Below are positions 26,047-35,391 of a stretch of DNA of 64,000 nucleotides, one piece after another (the stretch's first letter is position 1; each line of letters starts with the position of its first letter). The position numbers and the translations under genes are program-made. The notes beneath the pieces are model-generated. The model was not told where the DNA came from, searched no databases, and saw only the letters and a program-made list of their open reading frames with translations. The DNA lies in contig NZ_VFVR01000004.1 in the NCBI RefSeq assembly GCF_006442205.1, positions 372,001 to 436,000 on the forward strand, read 5' to 3'. The stretch comes from Mesorhizobium sp. B2-3-12. GTDB taxonomy: Bacteria; Pseudomonadota; Alphaproteobacteria; Rhizobiales; Rhizobiaceae.

Positions 26047-27033
26047 TCAAGTCCCCGCCTGGTGCCGGCGTTCCAGCCATGAATGCAACGCCATCATGCC
26101 AAGGATGATGGCGCCGATGAAGATGTTGTAGGCAAGCCCGGGCACGCCGATCAGCACGATGCCGTTGCGCATCACGCGCAGGATCAGGATGCCGAGCACG
26201 GTGCCGATGATGGTGCCGCGCCCGCCGGTCAGCGCCGTGCCGCCGATCACCACCATGGCGATCACCTCGAGCTCGTAACCGGTGCCGCTGTTGGGGTTGG
26301 CGGCGGATGTGCGCAGCGAGGAGATGACGCCGGCAAGCGAGGCCATGACCGACGACAGCACGAACAGGCCGACCTTGACGCGGTTGACGTTGACACCGCG
26401 GGCGCGCGCCGCGTTGGGATTGCCGCCGGCCGCCTGGATCCAGTTGCCGGTCCGGCTTTGCGTCAGGACATAGCCGAGCGCGATCGCCGCGGCGATGAAC
26501 CAGAACAGCGACATGTAGATGCGGAAGGGCCCGATGAAGAAGTCGCCGACCAGCGCCTCCGCCAGCCAGCTGCCCTCGGCGCTCCAGGTGCGCTGCGGAA
26601 ATCCGTCGGTGATGAAAAGCGCACTGCCGCGCACCACCAACAGCATGCCGAGCGTCACCAGGAAGGAAGGGATCTTGAGCTGCGTGACGAACCAGCCATT
26701 GACCAGGCCGATCAAGGCCGCAACCAGCAGCGCGACGACGAAGCCCATTTCCAGCGAGGTGACGCCGGCATTGAACAGCGTCCACATCAGCACCGGCGAG
26801 AAGCCGAACAGGGACCCAACCGAAAGGTCGAATTCGCCCGACGTCATCAGCAGCGTCATCGCCAGTGCGATCAGGCCGAGTTCGACGGTGAAGGCCAGCG
26901 TGTTGGAGATGTTCTGCGGCGACAGGAAGTCGTGGTTGAAACCCCAGAAAACGGCGATCTCGGCGATGAGCAGCACGAACGGTCCGAATTCCGGTCGCGC
27001 GATCAGGCGTTGGATGAGCGAATGATTTTCCAC
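26047..27033 (-). CDS. Sugar ABC transporter permease (RbsC/FrcC type)
   Basis: 328 aa from a GTG at 27033 (MENHSLIQRLIARPEF), with about eight to ten hydrophobic segments. The TSGEFDLSVGSLFGFSPVL block and GGNPNAARARGVNVNRVK cytoplasmic loop are hallmarks of the ribose/fructose/xylose permease class. A longer frame with an ATG at 27120 starts with a poor, arginine-rich extension and is not preferred. Middle gene of the leftward binding protein-permease-ATPase operon. Confidence 0.9.
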   Translation of the reverse strand: MENHSLIQRLIARPEFGPFVLLIAEIAVFWGFNHDFLSPQNISNTLAFTVELGLIALAMTLLMTSGEFDLSVGSLFGFSPVLMWTLFNAGVTSLEMGFVVALLVAALIGLVNGWFVTQLKIPSFLVTLGMLLVVRGSALFITDGFPQRTWSAEGSWLAEALVGDFFIGPFRIYMSLFWFIAAAIALGYVLTQSRTGNWIQAAGGNPNAARARGVNVNRVKVGLFVLSSVMASLAGVISSLRTSAANPNSGTGYELEVIAMVVIGGTALTGGRGTIIGTVLGILILRVMRNGIVLIGVPGLAYNIFIGAIILGMMALHSWLERRHQAGT

Positions 27034-27150
27034 TGGGAACCCGCGACATGGTTGGAGCGGGCCGCACTCTCCACCGCATCGGGCGGACATGTCGCGGCGC
27101 AGGGAGATGTTTGGCGCCACGCCGAAATGCGCGGCGCCAGGGATCGCGGA

Positions 27151-28086
27151 TTACTTGCCGGACAGGATCTTGTCGTAGACCGCCGCGGTGTCCTTCTCGT
27201 AGAGCGCGCCGGTGATGACGTTGAAGCCCGGAGGAATGCCGCTGGCCGCCATGTTGGCGAGCGACAGCGCGACATAGCTGGTCGCCTGTGGATCCTGCCA
27301 CTGGCCGGCGTTGACATAGCCGTTCAGCACTTCCTGGGTGGTGTCGAGCGAGTTGCCCCAGCCGACGACCGGGATTTCGCCCGGCTTGACGCCGACCTGG
27401 TCGAAGACGCGCTTGATCGAACCGGTGACGAGGTCGCCGAGGCCGATGATGGCGTTGACCTTGCCCTTGTGGGCGGTGAGGTAGTCGACCATGCGGTTGA
27501 TCACCTCGGCCTGGTCGAGCGTCGCCTCGGTCACCTCATAGGTGATGCCGAGCGGTCCAAAGACGCTCTTGATGCCTTCCTCTTCCTGCACGCCGTAGGT
27601 GGCGCCGGGGATTTCGACCGGCATCCAGACGAAATCGCCCTTCTTCACCAGGCCCTTGTCGACCAGATACTGCGCCCAGTGCTTGCCGAAGGTGACGTTG
27701 TCGCCGCCGACATAGGCGTTGAAATTGGCCTTGGGATCGGGCGTGTTGAAGTTGATGATCGGGATGTTGGCCGCGCGCGCTTCCTTGACGATCTCGACAA
27801 GGCTGCCCGGATCGGGGCTGGTGGTGACGATGCCGTCGGCCTTGGCGGAGAGGGCGGCGCGAACCGCTTCCTGCTGCGAGGCGACGTCGCCATTGTGGAA
27901 CGAGGTGTTGACGGTGTTGCCGGTGTCCTTGGCCCATTGCTTGGCGCCGGCAAGGAAGTAGGTCCAGACCGGGTCGGCCGGCCCGCCATGTGAGATCCAG
28001 TAGAACGTCTTGGCCTGCGCGGCTGCCGGAATGACGGTCAGCGCGATAAGCAGGCCATAGAGCACAAGTCTCAGTCTTGTCAGCAT
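27151..28086 (-). CDS. Sugar ABC transporter substrate-binding protein (ribose/galactose type)
   Basis: 311 aa periplasmic protein with a Sec signal (hydrophobic core at about 7-20, cleavage after AAAQA). The two-lobe type 1 periplasmic fold shows ADGIVTTSPDPGSL and GLGDLVTGSIKRVFDQ motifs. It is the first gene of the sugar uptake operon. The ligand is a pentose or hexose by family; which one is not readable. Confidence 0.92.
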   Translation of the reverse strand: MLTRLRLVLYGLLIALTVIPAAAQAKTFYWISHGGPADPVWTYFLAGAKQWAKDTGNTVNTSFHNGDVASQQEAVRAALSAKADGIVTTSPDPGSLVEIVKEARAANIPIINFNTPDPKANFNAYVGGDNVTFGKHWAQYLVDKGLVKKGDFVWMPVEIPGATYGVQEEEGIKSVFGPLGITYEVTEATLDQAEVINRMVDYLTAHKGKVNAIIGLGDLVTGSIKRVFDQVGVKPGEIPVVGWGNSLDTTQEVLNGYVNAGQWQDPQATSYVALSLANMAASGIPPGFNVITGALYEKDTAAVYDKILSGK

Positions 28087-28413
28087 TTGATTTCCTCCCG
28101 GTTGAAGATGATCCGTCCCTTGTTCCGGCTTCGGCCGGACCCGCGTCTTTTGCCAGCGCCGCTCGGAGCCTCAAGAGCATCCCCTTTTTCGATGAATGGC
28201 AAGCCTCCATCTGCAGATGTAGTTGGCGCCTGACGCGACGCCATCAACGACCCCATCAGATCGCATCAGTTGGGATGATTTTTCCCGGGCGGTCGGATGA
28301 TTGTCGCCGAGGCTCAGCCCGGCGGACTGTCCCTATCATGTTTGGGCGGTCACCTGGGGCGAAAGCCCCCGAAGAACCGCTTAGAGCAGGTGCGATCCCT
28401 ATGCATTCGGCAG
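28087..28413. other. Intergenic region with a palindrome upstream of the sugar operon
   Basis: 327 bases between the sugar binding protein start and the end of the polyamine-type ATPase gene, all genes here being leftward. The perfect palindrome CATCTGCAGATG lies at 28208-28219, about 120 bases upstream of the binding protein start, where a LacI-type repressor could act. No gene is convincing in this stretch. Confidence 0.4.
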
Positions 28414-29499
28414 TTAGCTGGGCAGCATGGGGCAGTTGGCGCCACGGCGGAGGCTGATATGCGCCACGTCGCCCGCGCTGAACTGAACGCCCTCGGCCTG
28501 GCGCGGCGCGTCGATGACGACGGGCATGCCTTGCCCCAATTCGGCATGCAGGCGCAACGTGCGGCCATGGAAGACGATGCTGTTGACCCGCGCCGGCGCC
28601 GTGCCGGGCGCGGCCTCGGCGGCCGCCAGCAGATCCTCGGGGCGCACGCCTATGGTGCGGACCTCGCCCTCCTGGGGCTGATCGGCGGTATCGGGAACAG
28701 CTTCCAGCGGCAGGGCGCCGGCGGTGAACCTCAGGCGCTCGCCATCGCGGCCGACAAAGCGCGACTGCAGCAGGTTCATGGTGCCGATGAAACTTGCCAC
28801 GAACTTCGTCGCGGGCCGGTCGTAAAGCGTCGCCGGCGGCGCGATCTGCTCGATGCCGCCCTTGTTCATGACAACGATGCGGTCGGAGATCGACAGCGCC
28901 TCGGTCTGGTCGTGGGTGACCATGACGAAGGTGGTGCCAAGCCGCGACTGCAGCCGCTTCAGTTCGACCTGCATCTGTTCGCGCAGATGTGCGTCGAGCG
29001 CCGACAGCGGCTCGTCGAGCAAGAGCACGCGCGGCTCGCAGACGATGGCACGCGCAAGCGCGACGCGCTGGCGCTGGCCGCCCGACAATTCGGAGACGCG
29101 GGCGCGCAGCTTGTCGGCAAGGCCGACCATGTCGAGAGCCTCGGCGACGCGCCTTGCCTGTTCGCCGCCGGTCAGCTTGCGCAGCGACAGGCCGAAGCCG
29201 ACATTTTCGGCAACGTTCATATGGGGAAACAGGGCATAGTCCTGGAACACGGTGTTGACCGGCCGGTCGAAGGGCCGGAGCGCGGTGATGTCGCGGCCGT
29301 CGAGCAGCACCTCGCCGCTCGACGGGCTTTCGAAGCCGGCGATGACGCGCAGGCTGGTGGTCTTGCCGCAACCGGACGGTCCCAGAAGGGTCAGGAATTC
29401 GCCGCCGACGATGTCGAGATCGACGGCATCGAGCCCGACGATGCCGCCCGGAAATACTTTCGACACCGCCCGCAGCCGCACGAGGGGATCAAGCGCCAT
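28414..29499 (-). CDS. Spermidine/putrescine-type ABC transporter ATPase (PotA-like)
   Basis: 361 aa with the cassette in the first 240 residues (GPSGCGKTT, LSGGQRQRVALARA, VLLLDEPLSALD) and a C-terminal TOBE-type domain (GVRPEDLLAA). This is the PotA/CysA layout. The start at 29499 overlaps the end of the XRE-cupin gene by 11 bases, so the two are coupled. It should energise the permease pair at 31492-33194, although a palindromic repeat and the regulator separate it from them. Confidence 0.9.
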   Translation of the reverse strand: MALDPLVRLRAVSKVFPGGIVGLDAVDLDIVGGEFLTLLGPSGCGKTTSLRVIAGFESPSSGEVLLDGRDITALRPFDRPVNTVFQDYALFPHMNVAENVGFGLSLRKLTGGEQARRVAEALDMVGLADKLRARVSELSGGQRQRVALARAIVCEPRVLLLDEPLSALDAHLREQMQVELKRLQSRLGTTFVMVTHDQTEALSISDRIVVMNKGGIEQIAPPATLYDRPATKFVASFIGTMNLLQSRFVGRDGERLRFTAGALPLEAVPDTADQPQEGEVRTIGVRPEDLLAAAEAAPGTAPARVNSIVFHGRTLRLHAELGQGMPVVIDAPRQAEGVQFSAGDVAHISLRRGANCPMLPS

Positions 29500-30097
29500 C
29501 GCGAACCTCGGAGGGTTTGGTCGTGTTGACCCAGAGGATCTGGCACTGCTCCGCGCCGGGATTGCGGAAGGCGTGCAAAAGCGTGCTCTTGAAGGCAAAA
29601 CTGTCGCCGCTCTTCAGCCCGTATTTCGTCGAATCCACCACCAGTTCGACCTCGCCCGAAAGCACGAAGCCGAACTCGTGGCCGGCATGCGCATAGGCTT
29701 CCGCCGTACCGCCGCCAGCCTCGACCGTCACCAGCATGCCTGTCAGCGTGGCGCCGGGCGGCGACAGCAGCGCCTTGGCGATGCCTTCCGACTTGACCGG
29801 GATCGACCTCCGCTTGTCGGCGCGCACGCAATAGAGATCGTTGACAGCGTCATTGCCGTCGGCGATCAGCGCCGACGGCTCGATGTCGAGGGCAGCCGCC
29901 AGCGGCCAGATCACCTTGACGCGCAGCGAGGACATGCCGCGCTCGATCTGACTAAGGGCGCCGATCGATATGCCGGCTTTTGCCGAGAGATCCGCCAGCG
30001 ACAGACGGCGCTCCAGCCTGAGCGCCCGCACGCGCCGGCCGACGCGAATGTCGGCATCGTCCTTGGGTTCTTCGGCGGCTTCGTCCAGCATGTCCAT
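29489..30097 (-). CDS. XRE family regulator with cupin sensor domain
   Basis: 202 aa. Helix-turn-helix at about 19-70 (RRLSLADLSAKAGISIGALSQIERGMSS) and a C-terminal small cupin at about 110-190 (HAGHEFGFVLSGEVELVVD; SFAFKSTLLHAFRNPG) with potential metal-binding His/Glu. This architecture (PuuR/SutR type) commonly controls amine or amino acid catabolism. ATG 30097 is preceded by GAGG; a GTG at 30103 would add two residues. Placed inside the transporter operon, it probably regulates it according to cytoplasmic ligand. Confidence 0.9.
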   Translation of the reverse strand: MDMLDEAAEEPKDDADIRVGRRVRALRLERRLSLADLSAKAGISIGALSQIERGMSSLRVKVIWPLAAALDIEPSALIADGNDAVNDLYCVRADKRRSIPVKSEGIAKALLSPPGATLTGMLVTVEAGGGTAEAYAHAGHEFGFVLSGEVELVVDSTKYGLKSGDSFAFKSTLLHAFRNPGAEQCQILWVNTTKPSEVRDGA

Positions 30098-30176
30098 GTG
30101 CACGTCCTCGTTGCGATATTTGCGGCTCGGGCCTGACTAAGGTCAGCTGCAAAATCGGGCCGAACCTTACCGCGAC

Positions 30177-30363
30177 GTCAGCGCAGCCCCTCACCTGCCT
30201 GCCGGCATCCTCTCCCCGTATAGTGACGGGGCGAGGGGCACTGAGTCCCTCGTTTCGCCAATCGCCAACGCCGCAAGAAGCGAGCCGACATTGCGGCCAG
30301 CCCCTTCTCCCCGTCACTATACGGGGAGAAGTGCCCGGCAGGGCGATGAGGGGCGGCGCTGAC
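30177..30363. repeat. Large intergenic palindromic repeat (RIME-like)
   Basis: Two arms of about 60 bases (30177-30236 and 30303-30363) are near-perfect inverted copies, beginning GTCAGCGC and including CTCTCCCCGTATAGTGACGGGG. The spacer is about 66 bases. Elements with this TCTCCCCGT/ACGGGGAGA core are dispersed between genes in rhizobia (RIME-type). It splits the transporter operon between the binding protein gene and the XRE gene, where it may act as a transcript processing or attenuation structure. Confidence 0.8.
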
Positions 30364-30392
30364 TTCCGCAATTAACCCGACTCTGTCTCAGC

Positions 30393-31463
30393 TTACCCGC
30401 CAGCCTTCACCTTCTCGAACATCTTCGCCATATCGTCATTCTGTTTCATCGGGCCGGTGAAGATGGTGCTCTTCAGCATCACTTCCGGGTCGGAGGGCAG
30501 TTGCAGCTTCTCAAGCTCCTCCTTCGGCACGCCGGCGAAAGCGGTCGAGAGCGAGCTGCCATAGCCATAGGACTGGATCAGGAATTTGCCGGAGTCGGCA
30601 TCCAGCCGGCTGTTCATGAAGTCATAGGCGAGATCGACATTCTTGGCGTCCTTCAGCATGACGAAGCCGCAGGCCCAGGTCAGCATGCCCTCCTTCGGCT
30701 TCATGAACTCGACCGGCACGCCCTGCTTCTTCAGCGACGTGGCCGATGCGTTCCAGGTCATGGCGGCGACCAGCTGGCCGCTGGCCAGCGCCTGCTCGAC
30801 CGAGGTCATGTCGGTGGTGTAGCTCGACAGCAGCGGGCGCTGGTCGCGCAGTTTCGCCGCCACCTTGTCCATCTGCTCGGCCGTCATGTCGAACGGGTTT
30901 ACGCCGGCCAGAAGCGCGGCGACGATCGGCGTGTCGTGCACCGCGTCGATGGTCGCCATGCGGCCGGCATATTTCTTGTCCCACAGAAGGTTCCAACTGG
31001 CTTCCGGGTTCTTCACCAGATCGGTGCGGTAGAGGATCGAGGTGTTGCCCCAGTCCCACGGCACCATCCAGACCTTGCCGTCGCCGGCCTGCAGATCTGG
31101 CAGGCTCTTGAACACCGGGAAGATCGAATCCCAGTTCTTGATGCGCTTGGTGTCGATCGGCTGCAGCAAGCCTTCCTTGTTCCAGCGCGCCACCTTGTCA
31201 TAGCAGGGATGGGCGATATCAGGCCGGAAGCCAGCCTTGACCTTGGTAAAGGCGTCGTCGTCGTCACCGAAGATCGAAGCCTCGACGCCATCGGGGTGCG
31301 CGGCAAGGAAGCTTTTGTTGAAATCGGGCAGTTCGTAGCCCGACCAGGTGAAGTATTGCAGCTTCTCGGCGGCGAGCGCCACGGTCGATGACAGTGCGAG
31401 CGCTAGGGCCGCGAGGCCGGCCCTGGCCTTGTGTCCGGTTAGCGATTTCAGGTGGAATGCCAT
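30393..31463 (-). CDS. Spermidine/putrescine-type ABC transporter substrate-binding protein (PotD-like)
   Basis: 356 aa periplasmic protein. Sec signal ending in VALA-A at about residue 31, then LQYFTWSGYELPDFN, typical of PotD/PotF-type binding proteins. The acidic residues that coordinate polyamine amines in PotD are not clearly recoverable by eye, so opines, amino acids or other cations are equally possible ligands. It follows the PotC-like gene with a 28-base gap. Confidence 0.9.
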   Translation of the reverse strand: MAFHLKSLTGHKARAGLAALALALSSTVALAAEKLQYFTWSGYELPDFNKSFLAAHPDGVEASIFGDDDDAFTKVKAGFRPDIAHPCYDKVARWNKEGLLQPIDTKRIKNWDSIFPVFKSLPDLQAGDGKVWMVPWDWGNTSILYRTDLVKNPEASWNLLWDKKYAGRMATIDAVHDTPIVAALLAGVNPFDMTAEQMDKVAAKLRDQRPLLSSYTTDMTSVEQALASGQLVAAMTWNASATSLKKQGVPVEFMKPKEGMLTWACGFVMLKDAKNVDLAYDFMNSRLDADSGKFLIQSYGYGSSLSTAFAGVPKEELEKLQLPSDPEVMLKSTIFTGPMKQNDDMAKMFEKVKAGG

Positions 31464-31491
31464 TTTCGTTCTCCTCTCTGTTTGTTTTGGT

Positions 31492-32313
31492 TCAGGTTGG
31501 ATTGCGTCGCGTGGCGCCAAGCCCGCGATGGCGCAGGATCTCGGCGGTGCCGGCGATGATGAAGGAAACTGCCAGGATCGCCGTCCCCAAGGCCATGACG
31601 GTCGGCAGCGAGCGGGGGAAGCGCAGCTGGCTCCATATGTAGAGCGGCAGTGTCGGCTCGGTGCCAGCGAGGAAGAAGACGACGATGAACTCGTCGAACG
31701 AAATCAGGAAGGCGAGCATGAAGGCCGACAGCACGGCAGGCAGGCTGAGCGGCAGCATGACGCGCCGGAACGTCGTCCAGTCGGAAGCGCCAAGGTCGAG
31801 CGCCGCCTCGCGAACGGTCTTCGGGATGGCGGCGAAACGGCTGCGCATGACGACCACGGTGGTCGGCAACGCGACCAGTATATGGCCGAGCACGATGGCG
31901 ACACGCGATGGCCCGAGGCCGACGAGGTTGACCAGGATCAGCAGCGATATGCCGACGATGACGCCGGGAATGAGGATCGGCAATCGCGCGATGGCGCTGA
32001 TCGTGGCGGCCAGCGGCGAGCGGCCATAGAGATCCATGTAGGACACGGTGATGCCGCACAGCGTGGCGCCCGAGGCCGCGATGGCGCCGATGACGAGACT
32101 GTTGACGAGCGCACCCGACAGTGCCGGATTGCCATGGAGCGTGGCATACCATTGCAGCGTGAAGCCCTGCAGGGGAAACGCGGCCTGGATGGAATCGTTG
32201 AAGGAAAACAGCGGGATCAGCAGCACCGGCAGATAGAGGAAGACCAGATAGGCAAGCACATAGAGGCCGAGCCAGCGACCATCCCGTTTCATGCTGGCGC
32301 GCCCTGCGTTCAT
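31492..32313 (-). CDS. ABC transporter permease, PotC-like
   Basis: 273 aa, six hydrophobic segments and the family EAA loop (EAALDLGASDWTTFRRVMLPLSLP). Its start overlaps the stop of the PotB-like gene in an ATGA junction, indicating coupled synthesis of the two permease subunits. An internal ATG at 32292 (MKRDGRW) is the alternative start. Confidence 0.92.
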   Translation of the reverse strand: MNAGRASMKRDGRWLGLYVLAYLVFLYLPVLLIPLFSFNDSIQAAFPLQGFTLQWYATLHGNPALSGALVNSLVIGAIAASGATLCGITVSYMDLYGRSPLAATISAIARLPILIPGVIVGISLLILVNLVGLGPSRVAIVLGHILVALPTTVVVMRSRFAAIPKTVREAALDLGASDWTTFRRVMLPLSLPAVLSAFMLAFLISFDEFIVVFFLAGTEPTLPLYIWSQLRFPRSLPTVMALGTAILAVSFIIAGTAEILRHRGLGATRRNPT

Positions 32314-33194
32314 GTGCGGCTGCCAAACCGGCGGTCGGCGCCGCGCGCGACCAGCACCACGAGCAGGATCACCAGCATGACGCAGACCGAAAGCGCGGCG
32401 CCGAACGGCCAGTCATTGGCCTTGCCGAACTGCGACTGGATCAGCGAGCCGATCATGGTGCTGGCCGGGCCGCCGACCATGGCCGGTGTGACATAGTCGC
32501 CGACCGTCGGCACGAAGACGACGAGGGCAGCGGCCAGCACCCCTGGCATCGAATTCGGCAATACGACGCGACGGAACGCGGTAAAGGGTTTTGCGCCGAG
32601 ATCGGAAGCGGCCTCGAGCAGGGATTTCGGGATCGTGTCCAGCGCCACGTAGATCGGCAGGATGGCGAACGGCGCATAGGCATGGGCGAGCGTGACGACG
32701 ACTGCGGCCGGCGTGTTGAGGAAGGCCAGCGTCGGCTCGGACCAGATGCCGCTTTCGATCAGCGCCGAATTCAAGACACCGTTATAGGCGAGCACGATCT
32801 TCCAGGCGAAGACGCGCAGGAGATAGCTGGTCCAGAACGGCAGCGTCACCAGGAACAGCAGCAAACCGCGCTGGCGGCCGGCGTGGAAGGCCAGGTAGTC
32901 GGCGACGGGATAGGCAGTGACGACGGTTGCCACCGTCACCAGGCCAGCAATGATCAGCGAGCGCAATGTCACCGTCCAGTAGAGCGGATCGGTGGCCACG
33001 GTGAGGAAGTTTTCGCCGGTCAGCCCGACGCCGAGCAGCGAGCCGTCATTGCCGCGGAAAGCGAGAAACAGCACGAGGCCAAGCGCGAACAGGATCAGGA
33101 GGAAGGTGACCAGCGCGCCGGGCAGTAACATGGCAGCCCGGAAACCCGATGAAGACCGGGCCTCTGGCGTTCGGGCTGCAATGATGGCCGACAT
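32310..33194 (-). CDS. ABC transporter permease, PotB-like
   Basis: 294 aa, six hydrophobic segments and the EAA loop (EAASDLGAKPFTAFRRVVLPNSMPG). The ATG at 33194 (MSAIIAARTPE) has AGGCAGG just upstream and is preferred to an ATG at 33233. It is the first gene of the leftward transporter operon, divergent from the FAH-family gene; a dyad lies 34 bases upstream. Confidence 0.92.
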   Translation of the reverse strand: MSAIIAARTPEARSSSGFRAAMLLPGALVTFLLILFALGLVLFLAFRGNDGSLLGVGLTGENFLTVATDPLYWTVTLRSLIIAGLVTVATVVTAYPVADYLAFHAGRQRGLLLFLVTLPFWTSYLLRVFAWKIVLAYNGVLNSALIESGIWSEPTLAFLNTPAAVVVTLAHAYAPFAILPIYVALDTIPKSLLEAASDLGAKPFTAFRRVVLPNSMPGVLAAALVVFVPTVGDYVTPAMVGGPASTMIGSLIQSQFGKANDWPFGAALSVCVMLVILLVVLVARGADRRFGSRT

Positions 33195-33227
33195 GACCTG
33201 CCTGAAAATTTGAAATCCAGTTAGATT

Positions 33228-33243
33228 TTTCATATTCGTGAAA
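33228..33243. promoter_or_regulatory. Dyad upstream of the polyamine-type transport operon
   Basis: TTTCA-N6-TGAAA in an AT-rich patch of the divergent region. Its position fits a binding site for the XRE-cupin regulator encoded in the operon; this is inference from location and symmetry. Confidence 0.45.
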
Positions 33244-33401
33244 CTGTCAAGCCAATTTATGTTTGATGGCGAGGCGGCGACCGACGCGCGGCACCAAGCT
33301 CTAGACCGCTATCGATGGGATAGACCTTTGACCGAAATCCGGTGAAAGTGCCGCGCCGATCCGGCAAGCCGCATTTTTTCGATGATCAGAGGACCGCTGC
33401 C

Positions 33402-34565
33402 ATGACCAATCCGACGCTTCTGCCCACCGAGGGCCTGTTTGTCGGCCGCGCCAGGAGCGGCGATGCCTCGCATCCCATGGTGGTCACGGTGCGCGACGGC
33501 ACTGTCTTCGACATCACGTCGAGCGCTGCGCCGACGGTGCGTGACGTCTGCGAATTGGCCGATCCGGCCGGCCATGTGCGCTCGGCCAAGGGTACGTCGA
33601 TAGGTTCGCTCGACGACATCGCGGCCAACAGTTTCGAAGCCACGCGCGACCGCGCAAAACCCTCTCTCCTTTCCCCGGTCGACCTGCAGGCGATCAAGGC
33701 ATCGGGCGTCACCTTCGTCGTCAGCCTGCTCGAACGGGTGATCGAGGAACAGGCGCGCGGCTCGGCGGAAAAAGCCGACGCCATCCGCGCCGACATTGCC
33801 GGCCTGATCGGCCATGACCTGTCCAAGCTCAAGCCCGGTTCGCCCGAGGCGATGGAGATCAAGGCCAAGCTGATTTCACGCGGCGCCTGGTCGCAATATC
33901 TGGAAGTGGGCATCGGCCCGGATGCCGAGATCTTCACCAAGTGCCAGCCGATGGCCTCGGTCGGCTTCGGCGCCGATGTCGGGCTGCATCCGGTGTCGAC
34001 CTGGAACAATCCGGAGCCGGAGATCGCCATGATCGCCGCCTCGAGCGGCAGGATCGTCGGCGCCACCATCGGCAACGACGTCAATCTGCGCGATGTCGAA
34101 GGGCGTTCGGCGCTGCTGCTCGGCAAGGCCAAGGACAACAATGCCTCGGCCTCGCTTGGCCCTTTCATCCGGCTGTTCGACGACACGTTCTCTATCACCG
34201 ACGTGAAGCAGGCCGTCGTGCGCCTCAAGGTCGAGGGCGAGGACGGGTTTTCACTGGAGGGGGCGAGCTCGATGGCCGAGATCAGCCGCTCGCCGGAGGA
34301 ACTGGTTGCCGCCGCCATGGGGCCGCATCACCAGTATCCGGACGGGCTGGCGCTCTATCTCGGCACGATGTTCGTGCCGTCGAAGGATCGCGGCGAAAAG
34401 GGCAAGGGGTTTACGCACAAGGTCGGCGACATCGTCACCATCTCGTCGGAGAAATTCGGCGCGCTGGTCAACCGCGTGCGGCTGTCGCCTGACTGCCCCC
34501 ACTGGACTTACGGCGCCAGCCATCTGATGCGCGACCTCGCCAAAGCCGGCCTATTTTCTGCTTGA
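33402..34565 (+). CDS. Fumarylacetoacetate hydrolase (FAH) family protein
   Basis: 387 aa, longer than the 280-aa catabolic FAH enzymes because of an N-terminal domain of about 120 residues. The catalytic barrel has the metal-binding pattern EPEIAMI and GNDVNLRDVEG. Enzymes of this size act as hydrolases, dehydratases or decarboxylases on 2-oxo acids, including 2-keto-3-deoxy sugar acids. ATG 33402 has AGAGGA upstream. It is divergent from the polyamine-type transport operon and stands alone on its strand, so its pathway is uncertain. Confidence 0.85.
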   Translation: MTNPTLLPTEGLFVGRARSGDASHPMVVTVRDGTVFDITSSAAPTVRDVCELADPAGHVRSAKGTSIGSLDDIAANSFEATRDRAKPSLLSPVDLQAIKASGVTFVVSLLERVIEEQARGSAEKADAIRADIAGLIGHDLSKLKPGSPEAMEIKAKLISRGAWSQYLEVGIGPDAEIFTKCQPMASVGFGADVGLHPVSTWNNPEPEIAMIAASSGRIVGATIGNDVNLRDVEGRSALLLGKAKDNNASASLGPFIRLFDDTFSITDVKQAVVRLKVEGEDGFSLEGASSMAEISRSPEELVAAAMGPHHQYPDGLALYLGTMFVPSKDRGEKGKGFTHKVGDIVTISSEKFGALVNRVRLSPDCPHWTYGASHLMRDLAKAGLFSA

Positions 34566-34626
34566 TTTGTTCCCCTTATGTTCTATACTTCTCGACCGGA
34601 TGCAACTTGCCCGATCGAGAGTAGTG

Positions 34627-35265
34627 ATGAGTAGGCAACCTGCGTTGGGAACCGCCAAGAACGGCCAGATGTTTTACCGATGGGATGAGTCCGAGCGACA
34701 TTTTGACGACCGGATATTCTTCGCCATACTGGCCGAGAGCGCTATCGCCGGCCCCCTGGCGTGCAAGGCTGTCGCCCTCGAGCGGGAACTGGGGTTGCAA
34801 GGCTGGCTTGTTCCGGAAGACCACATCCATATCTCGCTCGTCGGTCTCGGTGACCACGACGGGTTTCCTCAAAAGTTAGTCGAAATCGCCGGCCACATAG
34901 GCTCCATGGTGGTCGCAAAACCTTTCGAGGTTTCGTTCGATCGCCTGTCGGCTTTTGGCGGCGGTTCGCTTGTTCTGCGCGGTGGCAGTGGCAGCAATCC
35001 GGCATTGCAGGGGTTCTGGCGCAACCTTACCGCTCTGATTTCCGACAGCCCGTTAAAAGGCTTTCTCACAAAGTCCATTGAACCGCACGTCACGCTGCTT
35101 CGTGATGAAGCTGGTGTCCCAAAGATTCGCGAACGATCAATTGACCCAGTCAGGTGGTGGGTGCGGGATTTTGTGTTGATTCACAGTCTCATCGGCAAGG
35201 GAATTTATGAGGAGCGTGGACGCTGGCGATTGACCGGGCGGGACGATTCCCTGGCCGGTATGTGA
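34627..35265 (+). CDS. 2'-5' RNA ligase-like protein (2H phosphoesterase superfamily)
   Basis: 212 aa with the two defining HxT/S motifs of 2H phosphoesterases: H68-I-S70 (HIHISLVG) and H154-V-T156 (PHVTLLR). Members cleave or join 2',5'-phosphodiester or cyclic phosphate ends of RNA and nucleotides. The substrate is unknown. ATG 34627 lies 62 bases after the FAH gene stop. An upstream ATG at 34567 would add a 20-residue extension with no family match. Confidence 0.75.
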   Translation: MSRQPALGTAKNGQMFYRWDESERHFDDRIFFAILAESAIAGPLACKAVALERELGLQGWLVPEDHIHISLVGLGDHDGFPQKLVEIAGHIGSMVVAKPFEVSFDRLSAFGGGSLVLRGGSGSNPALQGFWRNLTALISDSPLKGFLTKSIEPHVTLLRDEAGVPKIRERSIDPVRWWVRDFVLIHSLIGKGIYEERGRWRLTGRDDSLAGM

Positions 35266-35391
35266 GACACCGTCGTCACACGGCCACGCTATATCTATCG
35301 TCCTGACACGCCTTGTCAGCTGTCATCCGGGCAAAGCTGGCGGACCGGCAAGCGCTTCCCTACCTCGAATGCGTCTGAACAGGAGGAACAC

